The translations under genes and the position numbers were made by a program. From the NCBI RefSeq assembly GCF_022430525.1, contig NZ_CP092519.1:1676454-1740453 (forward strand): a stretch of 64,000 bases of DNA. Direction: 5' to 3'. Of this stretch, positions 46,299-55,700 are shown one piece after another; position 1 is the stretch's first letter, and each line of letters begins with the position of its first letter. The notes beneath the pieces are model-generated. The model had not been told where the DNA came from and did not search any database. It worked only from the letters and a program-made list of their open reading frames with translations. The DNA is from Cetobacterium somerae. GTDB taxonomy: Bacteria; Fusobacteriota; Fusobacteriia; Fusobacteriales; Fusobacteriaceae.

Positions 46299-46691
46299 TT
46301 AAATTTCCTCCTTAACTCTCTTTTCAACTTTTATTTTTGTTCCATTAATCTTCTTTTCTACTTTAAAATTATCTGCCATAGCTTTTGCTAAAAAAAGCCC
46401 CATTCCGCCTTCATCTTTACTAATTTTAGACTCATCAAATCCAACTCCATTATCCTCAACTACTAAATGAATAATATCATTATTTTTTTGAAGCTCTATA
46501 ATTATATCACCAGATTTATATTCATAGCCATGTTCTATAACATTTGTTGCTAGTTCATCAACAATAGATAAAATTTTCATTATATCCTTCTGTTCAACCT
46601 TTTGATGTTCTAAATATGTTTTAGTCATTGCTCTAATGATAGAAAGATTTTTTAAAGAGGATGGAACATACAGCTTTATTTCATTCTGCAT
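46299..46691 (-). CDS. RsbW/SpoIIAB-like serine kinase (HATPase_c)
   Basis: 130 residues. GHKL ATPase motifs: N-box DELATNVIEHGYEY, G1 VVEDNGVGFDESK, G2 EGGMGLFLAKAMAD. Such small kinases phosphorylate STAS partners and can sequester sigma factors. It lies one base before the STAS gene and 4 bases after a lipoprotein gene. Its target is unknown here. Confidence 0.9.
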   Translation of the reverse strand: MQNEIKLYVPSSLKNLSIIRAMTKTYLEHQKVEQKDIMKILSIVDELATNVIEHGYEYKSGDIIIELQKNNDIIHLVVEDNGVGFDESKISKDEGGMGLFLAKAMADNFKVEKKINGTKIKVEKRVKEEI

Positions 46692-46695
46692 TTTT

Positions 46696-47082
46696 TCACC
46701 TTCTCTCTGTAAATTTGGTTATTTTCCAATCACCATTTAAATATTTATACTCTACATTAAAGTAAAGAACTTCTTCACCAAGCCTAATTCCTATAGTATT
46801 TTCTCCCAAATTTCTAGTAATTTTTGGTTTTGTAAAGTACAACTTTACTTTAGACAAGTCATATTCTGAAAGTTTATTTATAGCATATCTCTCTCTAAAT
46901 GAGACATCTAAGCTTTCTTTTAATCTTGTCACATTGTTCACCTGTAAATCTTTTTGAATAAGCTCTAATTTAGATACTAACTTTTCGTCAACATTTGATA
47001 AATTTTCATTATATCCTTTATCTAAATTTGAACAAGAAGCAGTCAAAATCATTAAAAATATAACATAAATCTTCTTTATCAT
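46696..47082 (-). CDS. Small lipoprotein of unknown function
   Basis: 128 residues. Signal sequence KKIYVIFLMILTASC with a lipobox (LTAS-Cys), so it is probably lipidated and exported; the mature part (about 110 residues) has a cystatin/NTF2-like look with FRERYAINKLSEYDL and VLYFNVEYKYLNGDWKITKF at its end. The frame is open to 47142, but AAGGAAG 6 bases before ATG 47082 and the clean signal peptide fix the start. First gene after the promoter at 47114; likely co-transcribed with the RsbW/STAS pair and rny. Confidence 0.8.
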   Translation of the reverse strand: MIKKIYVIFLMILTASCSNLDKGYNENLSNVDEKLVSKLELIQKDLQVNNVTRLKESLDVSFRERYAINKLSEYDLSKVKLYFTKPKITRNLGENTIGIRLGEEVLYFNVEYKYLNGDWKITKFTERR

Positions 47083-47113
47083 CCAACACTTCCTTTTAAA
47101 GCTTTTCTGTACA

Positions 47114-47142
47114 ATAATACCATACGAATACTTTTTTATCAA
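47114..47142 (-). promoter_or_regulatory. Promoter of the lipoprotein-RsbW-STAS-rny unit
   Basis: On the minus strand TTGATA (47142-47137), 17 bases, TATTAT (47119-47114). Confidence 0.8.
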
Positions 47143-47189
47143 GACTATTATTTTCGGTAATTTTATGAAATAGTAGAGTAATTAAACCT

Positions 47190-48086
47190 TTATAAGGCAT
47201 TAAACCTTTGTAAAATATCTGAAAAAATTTCATCTTGGGTCATTTTATCTAAATCGTACCAAATATACTCATGATCATTTTTAAACCATGTAAATTGTCT
47301 TTTAGCATAATTTCTTGAATTTTTCTTTATTAACTCTTTAGCATCTTCTAAAGTTATCTCTTCATTTATATACGAAATTAACTCTGAATAACCTATGATA
47401 TTTATTTTTTTTAATATATCTCCATACTTTTTATAAAGATATTTCACCTCTTCCAAAAGTCCATTTTCCATCATTATCTCTACTCTTAAATTTATTCTAT
47501 CATATAGATGTTCTCTATCTCTTTCTAAAGCAACTTTTAAAAATTTAAAATTATTTCCTTTTATATTCTTTTTAGATAAAATCGAAAATTTCTCTCCAGT
47601 TTGATAGAAAACTTCTACTGCTCTTTCAACTCTTCTTTTGTTATTAGGATGAATACTCTCAGCACTTTCTGGATCAATTTCTTTTAAAATTTCAAAAAGT
47701 TTATCTCCATCTTCATTCATTAATTTCTCTCTTATAGCTAAATCACTTTCTGGTAAAGCAGATAGTCCTCTTACTACTGAATCTATATAAAGTCCAGTTC
47801 CTCCTACTAATAGAATATTTTTTTCTTCATTAGAATTTAATATTTCATCAACTTTTCTCTGATAATCACCAACACTATATTTTTTTACAGGTTCAACAAC
47901 ATCAATCATGTGATGTATAATCCCTTGCATCTCATTCTCTTCTATTTTAGCTGTTCCTATATTCATCTCTTCATACACTTGTGCAGAATCTGCCGAGATA
48001 ATTTCAGCATTTAAAGCTTTTGCTAATTTTATTGATAATTCTGTTTTTCCTACTCCTGTAGGTCCGGCTATAACTATCCCTTTCAA
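47190..48086 (-). CDS. miaA: tRNA dimethylallyltransferase
   Basis: 298 residues. P-loop GPTGVGKTELS, SADSAQVYEEMNIGTAKI, the DMAPP-site stretch VGGTGLYIDSVVRG and the tRNA-binding KKNSRNYAKRQFTWFKND. Transfers an isopentenyl group from DMAPP to A37 of tRNAs reading UNN codons, so it uses the product of the MEP pathway found elsewhere in this window. Downstream of obg; no hairpin seen after it. Confidence 0.97.
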   Translation of the reverse strand: MKGIVIAGPTGVGKTELSIKLAKALNAEIISADSAQVYEEMNIGTAKIEENEMQGIIHHMIDVVEPVKKYSVGDYQRKVDEILNSNEEKNILLVGGTGLYIDSVVRGLSALPESDLAIREKLMNEDGDKLFEILKEIDPESAESIHPNNKRRVERAVEVFYQTGEKFSILSKKNIKGNNFKFLKVALERDREHLYDRINLRVEIMMENGLLEEVKYLYKKYGDILKKINIIGYSELISYINEEITLEDAKELIKKNSRNYAKRQFTWFKNDHEYIWYDLDKMTQDEIFSDILQRFNAL

Positions 48087-48114
48087 TTTTTCACCTCTAA
48101 AATTTTTAAATAGA

Positions 48115-48143
48115 TAAAAAAGCTGAACCTAATGGCTCAGCTT
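48115..48143 (-). terminator. Terminator after obg
   Basis: On the minus strand AAGCTGA-GCC and GG-TTCAGCTT form a stem of about 10 bp with one bulge, followed by TTTTTTAT. Confidence 0.8.
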
Positions 48144-48159
48144 AATAAACAATTCTTCA

Positions 48160-49467
<1,308 letters not shown>

Positions 49468-49516
49468 TCAATCTATAATATTAAATTCTAATTCATTTCA
49501 ATGCGTTAATTGTTAT

Positions 49517-49545
49517 ATTCTACACCTTTTTCTAATATTTTGCAA
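49517..49545 (-). promoter_or_regulatory. Promoter of obg
   Basis: On the minus strand TTGCAA (49545-49540), 17 bases, TAGAAT (49522-49517). Confidence 0.6.
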
Positions 49546-49631
49546 TTAAATTTACTATGTTTTTATTTAATATTTCTCATGTTTTGTGCTAAAATTAAAT
49601 TATACACATTATTTTAATTTAGGAGGATTTT

Positions 49632-50633
49632 ATGAATAGTTTTGGTTCTCTTTTTAGAGTACACATTTATGGAGAATCTCACGGTTCTGGTATCGGAGTT
49701 TTAATTGATGGTGTTCCATCTGGAATAAAGCTTACTCTTGAAGATTTTACTAAAGATCTTTCTAAAAGAAAATCTGGAAAAATAGGTACTACTCCTAGGA
49801 AAGAGGATGATATTCCTAATATTATTTCAGGAGTTTTTAATGATTTTACAACTGGAGCTCCTATTAATATTTTTTTTGAGAATAAAAACACTGATTCTAA
49901 AGTTTATACTGACTTTAAATCGCACCCTAGACCTGGTCATGCTGACTTTTCTGCTACTAAAAAATATTCAGGTTTTAATGATATTCGCGGTGGTGGTCAT
50001 TTTTCAGGTAGATTAACGCTTGCTCTTGTTGCCGCTGGGGTCATTGCAAAAAAAATATTAAATGATTTTATTTTTTTTAGTGAAATTGAATCGATTGGTA
50101 TTTTAAATAAGTTAGAGTTTGATAAAAAACTAGAAAATTACTTGCTTGAAACTACACATTCTGGTGATTCTTTAGGAGGAATAATCTCTTTAACTATTAA
50201 AAATGTTCCTATCGGTTTGGGAGAACCTTTTTTTGATTCTGTAGAATCTGTTCTTTCATCTATAATTTTTTCAATTCCAGGGATTAAAGGAGTTGAATTT
50301 GGTGCTGGATTTAAAGGAACGGAATTTTTAGGTAGTAAATTTAATGACTGTTTTATTGATAAAAGTGGAAAAACTTCGTCTAACAATAACGGAGGTATTA
50401 ATGGTGGAATTACAAATGGAAACGATATATTTTTAAAAGTTGCTGTTAAGCCAACCTCTAGCATTTTCAAATCTCAAGAAACCTTTAATTTTAAAGATAA
50501 CAATATTCAATCTTTAAAAATTAATGGAAGGCATGATGTCGCATTTCTTCTTAGAGTTCCTATTGTTTTAGAAAATGCTGTGGCTATTGCCCTTGCGGAT
50601 TTATATTTACAAAATAAAAAAATATTTTTTTAA
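49632..50633 (+). CDS. aroC: Chorismate synthase
   Basis: Converts EPSP to chorismate, the branch point to Tyr, Phe, Trp and folate. 333 residues, a little short for the family (about 350-390). N-terminus SFGSLFRVHIYGESHG and the central RPGHADFSATKKY are clear; the usual SSARET motif is replaced by the GGGHFSGRLTLALVAAG form, as I recall from clostridial enzymes. C-terminus LRVPIVLENAVAIALAD. Followed 14 bases later by the deaminase gene. Confidence 0.94.
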   Translation: MNSFGSLFRVHIYGESHGSGIGVLIDGVPSGIKLTLEDFTKDLSKRKSGKIGTTPRKEDDIPNIISGVFNDFTTGAPINIFFENKNTDSKVYTDFKSHPRPGHADFSATKKYSGFNDIRGGGHFSGRLTLALVAAGVIAKKILNDFIFFSEIESIGILNKLEFDKKLENYLLETTHSGDSLGGIISLTIKNVPIGLGEPFFDSVESVLSSIIFSIPGIKGVEFGAGFKGTEFLGSKFNDCFIDKSGKTSSNNNGGINGGITNGNDIFLKVAVKPTSSIFKSQETFNFKDNNIQSLKINGRHDVAFLLRVPIVLENAVAIALADLYLQNKKIFF

Positions 50634-50647
50634 TTTAGGAGGATAAA

Positions 50648-51139
50648 ATGTCAAAAAGAGCTAATTATATTGATTGGGATGAATACTTCATGGGAGTTGC
50701 AATTCTCTCTGCTAAACGTAGTAAAGATCCTGGAACACAAGTTGGAGCATGTATTGTAACTCCTGATAAAAGAATTGTAGGTGTTGGATACAATGGCCTT
50801 CCCGCAGGATGTTCTGATGATGAATTTCCTTGGGATAGAGACGGGGATTTTTTAAATAGTAAATACGCATATGTTTGTCATGCTGAATTAAATGCTATTT
50901 TAAATAGTACTAAAACTTTAAAAGGATGTACTATTTATGTTGATCTTTTCCCATGTAACGAATGTGCTAAAAGTATTATCCAAAGCGGAATAAGTGAAAT
51001 AGTTTATCTTTCAGATAAGTATGATAATACGGATTCTAATATAGCATCTAAAAAGCTTTTAAATGCTGCCAATATAAAATTAAGACAATTAGATCCTAAG
51101 TTTGATGAACTTGTTTTAAACTTTAGAAAGAACGGATAG
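50648..51139 (+). CDS. dCMP/cytidine deaminase family protein (ComE-type)
   Basis: 163 residues. Zinc motif HAELNAIL and PCNECAKSIIQSG (HAE...PCxxC), plus SKDPGTQVGACIV and GYNGLPAGCSDDEFPWDR, which mark the dCMP deaminase group rather than cytidine deaminase. Makes dUMP for thymidylate synthesis. AGGAGG site; 11 bases before the next gene. Confidence 0.92.
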   Translation: MSKRANYIDWDEYFMGVAILSAKRSKDPGTQVGACIVTPDKRIVGVGYNGLPAGCSDDEFPWDRDGDFLNSKYAYVCHAELNAILNSTKTLKGCTIYVDLFPCNECAKSIIQSGISEIVYLSDKYDNTDSNIASKKLLNAANIKLRQLDPKFDELVLNFRKNG

Positions 51140-51150
51140 GAGGTATCTAT

Positions 51151-51780
51151 ATGAATAATACACTTACTAGATTAGAAGAATGGGTTAACTCTATGACTCA
51201 CTACTTTGGCGCTGTTTTAGCACTTATTGGAACTGGAGCTCTTTTAGTTCACTCTTTAAAAACAGGTAATATTGGTTATGTCATTGGATCTATGGTATTT
51301 TGTTTCTCACTTGTTTTACTTTACACTATGTCAGGAACTTACCATATACTTTATGTTGGAAAAATTAAAAAACTTTTTAAAATACTTGACCACTCAGCTA
51401 TTTATATTTTAATTTCTGGGTCATATACTCCATATCTTCTAGGAGTTTTTGATGGGACAACAAAATGGGTTCTTTTCTTTGTCCAATGGGGAATGACTCT
51501 TTTAGGAATTCTTTTTAAAGTTTTCTTTGTAGGTAGATTCAATTTTGTTTCTACTTTAATTTACCTTTTCATGGGATGGATGGTTATGTTTGTATTTAAA
51601 GATTTACAAATGCTTGCTTCACCACTATCTTTAAAATTACTAATTTGGGGTGGTGTTAGCTATTCTGTTGGAACTATTTTCTATCTAATGAAAAATAAAA
51701 AATTTGCTCATGGTATTTGGCACCTTTTTGTTTTAGCAGGTAGTGTTTTTAATTATTTTTCAGTATATTTCTTAATATAA
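51151..51780 (+). CDS. Hemolysin III / PAQR family membrane protein
   Basis: 209 residues with seven predicted helices. Family residues: NSMTHYFGAVLALIG, SGTYHI, and KILDHSAIYILISGSYTPYLL (the conserved DH...S and TP), ending with FAHGIWHLFVLAGSVFNYFS (HxxxH). Homologues were named for haemolytic activity; a membrane hydrolase role is suspected but unproven. Confidence 0.92.
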   Translation: MNNTLTRLEEWVNSMTHYFGAVLALIGTGALLVHSLKTGNIGYVIGSMVFCFSLVLLYTMSGTYHILYVGKIKKLFKILDHSAIYILISGSYTPYLLGVFDGTTKWVLFFVQWGMTLLGILFKVFFVGRFNFVSTLIYLFMGWMVMFVFKDLQMLASPLSLKLLIWGGVSYSVGTIFYLMKNKKFAHGIWHLFVLAGSVFNYFSVYFLI

Positions 51781-51801
51781 TATTTTTACAGGGGGAGTAT
51801 T

Positions 51802-53139
51802 TTGCAAGATTTAAGTTTAAAGTTTGAAAAACAGAGTACCTTAACCACCATTTTAAAATTTAGTATTCCATCTTCATTTGGTGCTATTATAGGTATGCTT
51901 TGTGTTTTAACTGACAGGTATTTCATCGGTCAGGTAGCAGGAAGAGAGGGCATGGCAGCTATTGCCCTCGTTTTTCCTTACGCTATGATTATAAATAGTT
52001 TTAATTTTGCCTTTTCTGGAATAGCTATTATAATTGGAGTTAAGTTAGGATCTAAAGATAGGGAAGGTGCTGAAAAAGTTTTATGCACTGGATTTTTATG
52101 GATTTTTATTATAGGTATTCTTTTAACTATTTTTCTTTTTCTTTTTAATATTCCAATTTTAAAAATTTTGGGAGCTAGTTCTTCTAACATTAAATCAGCT
52201 ATAGAATATACAAATTTTCTAATTCCAATTGCAACTTTTCAAATTATTTTAGGACAAAGTACTCTTGTTAGAGGAATTGGAGACTCTGTTACAGCAATGG
52301 CCGTAAATATTTTTACAGGTGTTTTCAATGTTATTTTAGATTATCTTTTTATTATTAAATTTGATATGGGAATTGGTGGAGCTGCATTGGCTACTTTAAT
52401 TGCTACAGCTTTAAGTGCTTTTTATATTCTTTTTTATTTTTTCAAATCAGATATTATTACCTTTTCTAAAAAGTATTTTTCTCTTGATTTAAAAATCTTA
52501 AAAGAAATCTTTAAAATAGGGAGTCCTCGTTTTTACAATCAACTTTTACAATCCTCAGTTATTACTGTTACTAATAGACAAGCAGGAGTTTATGGAGGAG
52601 ATATTGCTACTGCTGCAATCGGAATTATCTCAATTTGTAGAAGTGTTATGAATACAAGTTTACAAGGTTTTAACCAAGGAACGGCAGCTATAATCTCATA
52701 TACGTTCGGATCTAAAAACTACGAACGTGTAAAAGAAGTTCTAAAGATACAACTTTATACAGTTATTAGTGTTTCAACTATTTTAGTTCTTCTTATGCTT
52801 TTTAACACTGAAAAGATAGTTTCGTTTTTTATAAAAAATGATCCTCCTCTAGTTGAATTTACAGTTTCAGCTATGAGATTAAATCTTTTTTTAATGCCTT
52901 TTACTGCAATGTTTTTAGCATGTAATAACTTTTTTCAATCTATTAAAGATAGTATTATTGCCACACGATTTTTTATGTTAAGAATTGTTATTTTAAATAT
53001 TCCTCTTGTTTATATTTTAGGATATTTTTTCAAAGAGATTGGTGTTTGGCTAGCATTTCCAATATCTGATACAATAGTAGCCATAGTTATGTTTTTCCTA
53101 ACAATAAAAAAAATGAGAAAGATCTCGTTAGATAATTGA
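51802..53139 (+). CDS. MATE family efflux transporter
   Basis: 445 residues, twelve helices in two similar halves (LKFSIPSSFGAIIGMLCVLTDRYFIG and FKIGSPRFYNQLLQSSVITVTNRQAG, quoted in part). Na+- or H+-driven export of drugs or metabolites; substrate unknown. Start is TTG, 4 bases after GGGGGAG, with no nearby ATG in frame. The ssrA promoter -35 overlaps its stop codon. Confidence 0.9.
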   Translation: MQDLSLKFEKQSTLTTILKFSIPSSFGAIIGMLCVLTDRYFIGQVAGREGMAAIALVFPYAMIINSFNFAFSGIAIIIGVKLGSKDREGAEKVLCTGFLWIFIIGILLTIFLFLFNIPILKILGASSSNIKSAIEYTNFLIPIATFQIILGQSTLVRGIGDSVTAMAVNIFTGVFNVILDYLFIIKFDMGIGGAALATLIATALSAFYILFYFFKSDIITFSKKYFSLDLKILKEIFKIGSPRFYNQLLQSSVITVTNRQAGVYGGDIATAAIGIISICRSVMNTSLQGFNQGTAAIISYTFGSKNYERVKEVLKIQLYTVISVSTILVLLMLFNTEKIVSFFIKNDPPLVEFTVSAMRLNLFLMPFTAMFLACNNFFQSIKDSIIATRFFMLRIVILNIPLVYILGYFFKEIGVWLAFPISDTIVAIVMFFLTIKKMRKISLDN

Positions 53140-53164
53140 GTTTAAGAAAAATTTGTGTTATAAT
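53136..53164 (+). promoter_or_regulatory. Promoter of ssrA
   Basis: TTGAGT (53136-53141), 17 bases, TATAAT (53159-53164). The -35 overlaps the stop codon of the MATE gene. Mature RNA begins about 20 bases downstream. Confidence 0.82.
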
Positions 53165-53183
53165 AATCTATAATTTAATAATT

Positions 53184-53531
53184 GGGGATGCAAAGGTTTC
53201 GACAGGGTTGTGAGGTTATAGGTAGCAGGCCAGGTTGATCGCTGTGAGAGATCAACTCATCGTTTAGATGGAAACAGAAATTACGCTTTAGCTGCATAAT
53301 GTCAGCTCACCTCTGAACATTCTCTTCTGTAGGAGCGTTCAATCAAGGTGTCACTTAAATACAGATTACCCTAAACAATTTCTCTAAGTTATAGGGGACA
53401 TTTTAGAGGATAGCTTTAGTTAGCCCTGTTTGCGGGAGTAATTATTGCGAATTCAAATAGCAAACTAAGCTTGTAGAAGCTTATGGCGCTTGCAATTTTG
53501 GACACGGGTTCGATTCCCGTCATCTCCACCA
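53184..53531 (+). ncRNA. ssrA: tmRNA (10Sa RNA), tag GNRNYALAA
   Basis: One-piece tmRNA of about 348 bases. The 5' GGGGATG pairs with CATCTCC before the encoded 3' ACCA; the 3' tRNA-like part has a T-arm GGGTTCGATTCCC. The tag reading frame is at 53270-53299: GGA AAC AGA AAT TAC GCT TTA GCT GCA TAA, giving GNRNYALAA after the charged alanine. Tagged proteins are degraded, and the stalled ribosome is freed with SmpB (17879-18322) and RNase R (15729-17879). Ends verified only by base-pairing. Confidence 0.97.
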
Positions 53532-53568
53532 ATGAATCCACCAACTAAAATTTAGTTGTTGAAATAGT

Positions 53569-53609
53569 AAGACCGTATTGAAAAATTCAATACGGTCTTT
53601 TTATTTTAA
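53569..53609 (+). terminator. Terminator of ssrA
   Basis: AAGACCGTATTGAA/TTCAATACGGTCTT, a 14-bp perfect stem with an AAA loop, followed by TTTATTTT. A smaller palindrome, CAACTAAA/TTTAGTTG, lies upstream at 53542-53558. Confidence 0.93.
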
Positions 53610-53612
53610 TAT

Positions 53613-54437
53613 CTAAAATGTTATTTCATCAGGATCAGGACCTATTCTCTCCTCTTTATTTAATGAATCAATATATTTCATATCATCTTCATCTAAAATA
53701 AAATTCAATTGAAAATTCTCTATAATTCTAGATGGTGTAACTGATTTAGGTAATGGTAATAATCCTTTTTGTAAATGCCATTTTAAAACTATTTGAGCTA
53801 CAGTTTTTCTATTCTTTTCAGCTATCTTCTTTAAACCTTCATGATCTAAAGCTCCCTGCATTAATGGACTCCAAGCTTCTACTACAATTCCATTTTCATC
53901 ACAGAATTTTTTTAATTCTCTTTGTTGTAAATATGGATGTAACTCAATTTGATTTACTGCAGGCACTATTTCAAAATTATTCATTATATATTTCAAATGG
54001 TGTTCTTTCATATTACATACACCAATAGCTTTAACCTTACCACTTTTATAAAGTGTTTCTAAAGCTCTCCACGTCTCCCAAGTTTTATTTAAATCTTTAG
54101 GTTGTGGCCAATGAACTAAATACATATCTATATAATCTAATCCTAACTTTTTTAAAGATTCTTCATAAGCTTTTAAAGTTGTATCATAACCTTGTTCAGT
54201 ATTCCAAACTTTAGTTACAATAAAAAGTTCTTCTCTTGAAACATTATTATTTTTTAAAAATTCAGCAATTCCCTCTCCTACAGCATCTTCATTTCCATAA
54301 ATAGCAGCTGTATCAATATGTCTGTATCCTATTTCTAAAGCTGTTTTCACTGCATTTTTACACTGCTCTTTATCAGTTGCTTTCCATGTTCCAAATCCTA
54401 CTTTTGGGATCTTTAAACCATTATTTAATAAATACAT
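53613..54437 (-). CDS. Aldo/keto reductase
   Basis: 274 residues. TIM-barrel family with the catalytic Asp/Tyr in IDTAAIYGNEDAVGEGI, Lys in FIVTKVWN, His in LVHWPQP, and the NADP-binding PLPKSVTPSRIIEN. Prokaryotic AKR5-like (2,5-diketogluconate reductase type). Substrate unknown. 22 bases after the RlmI-like gene, so probably co-transcribed with it. Confidence 0.93.
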   Translation of the reverse strand: MYLLNNGLKIPKVGFGTWKATDKEQCKNAVKTALEIGYRHIDTAAIYGNEDAVGEGIAEFLKNNNVSREELFIVTKVWNTEQGYDTTLKAYEESLKKLGLDYIDMYLVHWPQPKDLNKTWETWRALETLYKSGKVKAIGVCNMKEHHLKYIMNNFEIVPAVNQIELHPYLQQRELKKFCDENGIVVEAWSPLMQGALDHEGLKKIAEKNRKTVAQIVLKWHLQKGLLPLPKSVTPSRIIENFQLNFILDEDDMKYIDSLNKEERIGPDPDEITF

Positions 54438-54459
54438 ATTTCCCCACTCCCCTTTTATT

Positions 54460-55626
54460 TTAAATTATTCTTATTAAAAAACCTTTTAAATACTCAGTTT
54501 CAGGAACTGCTACTGATATTGGATGACATGGACTTTGGTGTAGTTGATTTACTATTACCGCTTTTACTCCTGCGTCTTTAACAGCATAAGCCAAAGCCAT
54601 TCTTAAATCTGCACTTGTAACTGCTCCACTACAGCTATAAATTGAAAGTAATCCGCCTTTTTTTGTAAGTTTTATTCCATTTAAAATTATGTCCTTATAC
54701 GCTTTTAAAGCTTTATCTAAATCTCTTCTATTTGGTGCCAATTTTGGTGGATCTAGATTTACTACATCCCATTGACGTCCTTCTTTTACTAAATCTCTTA
54801 AAACATTAAATATATTCCCCTTTATAAACTCAACATTTTTATATTTTATTAAATTCTTTCTAGCAACATTCAAAACATCTTCACTAACATCTATTAAAGT
54901 TGATGAATTTGCTTCATTTACCATAGCATGAAGTGAAAAACCTCCAGTATAACTACATACATCTAAAAAATCTTTATCTTTCGATAGAGAACCCATTAAA
55001 ATTCTATTATCTCTTTGATCTGAGTAAAATCCTGTTTTTTGTCCTTTTAAATCTATTGTGAACTTAGCCTCTCCTTCAAAAATTTCAATCTCATCTGGAA
55101 CTTCACCAAAAAGAACTCCTGAAACTTCAGGAAGTCCTTCTAACTTTCTTCCATCACCTTCGCTCTTTTCATATATTCCCTTTAAATTTGGAATCTCTTT
55201 TTTTAAAGCTTCTATTAAAAGTTCTTTATCTTTTTCCATCCCTAAAGTCGAAGCCTGAACTACTAAGTAATCTCCAAAACGATCTACTATAACTCCTGGT
55301 AGAGAATCTGATTCACTATGAATTAATCTATATCCATTACTATTAATATTTATCATTTCTCTTAAAGCATATGCTTCCTTTACTTTTTCAGAATACCAAT
55401 TTAAATCTATTTTTTTATTGATATCTTTTTCTAGCATACGCACCATAATTTTTGAATTTTTATTATAATGACCATATCCAATAAACTCTTTTTTCCAATT
55501 ATATACCTCTATAACTGATCCTGCTTCTGGGTTTCCTTCTATCTTTTCCACTGCTCCAGAATACATCCAAGGGTGTCCACTCTGCCACATTCTTTCTCTA
55601 TCTTTTTTTATAAAAATTTTACTCAA
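54460..55626 (-). CDS. rlmI: 23S rRNA (cytosine1962-C5)-methyltransferase family protein
   Basis: 388 residues. N-terminal PUA-like domain (KKDRERMWQSGHPWMYSGAVEK, in part) and a C-terminal methyltransferase with the family mark GQKTGFYSDQRDNR, LDVCSYTGGFSLHA (SAM loop) and NLDPPKLAP. Closely resembles RlmI/YccW. The exact modified base is not proven by sequence. Confidence 0.9.
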   Translation of the reverse strand: MSKIFIKKDRERMWQSGHPWMYSGAVEKIEGNPEAGSVIEVYNWKKEFIGYGHYNKNSKIMVRMLEKDINKKIDLNWYSEKVKEAYALREMININSNGYRLIHSESDSLPGVIVDRFGDYLVVQASTLGMEKDKELLIEALKKEIPNLKGIYEKSEGDGRKLEGLPEVSGVLFGEVPDEIEIFEGEAKFTIDLKGQKTGFYSDQRDNRILMGSLSKDKDFLDVCSYTGGFSLHAMVNEANSSTLIDVSEDVLNVARKNLIKYKNVEFIKGNIFNVLRDLVKEGRQWDVVNLDPPKLAPNRRDLDKALKAYKDIILNGIKLTKKGGLLSIYSCSGAVTSADLRMALAYAVKDAGVKAVIVNQLHQSPCHPISVAVPETEYLKGFLIRII

Positions 55627-55700
55627 CTTTTCACGTCCTTTTAGTTTTTAAAAACTAATATATTATATTACATTCTATAACTATATCTAAAAAAATACAA

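Noticed and set aside
50180-50480. Possible frameshift in aroC because it is only 333 residues
   Set aside because: Motifs run in one frame from the N-terminal HxxGESHG region to the C-terminal segment; it is just a compact form.
53542-53558. Palindrome after tmRNA as an integrase attachment site
   Set aside because: tmRNA 3' ends are common integration sites, but no integrase, duplicated tmRNA end or phage gene is seen here.
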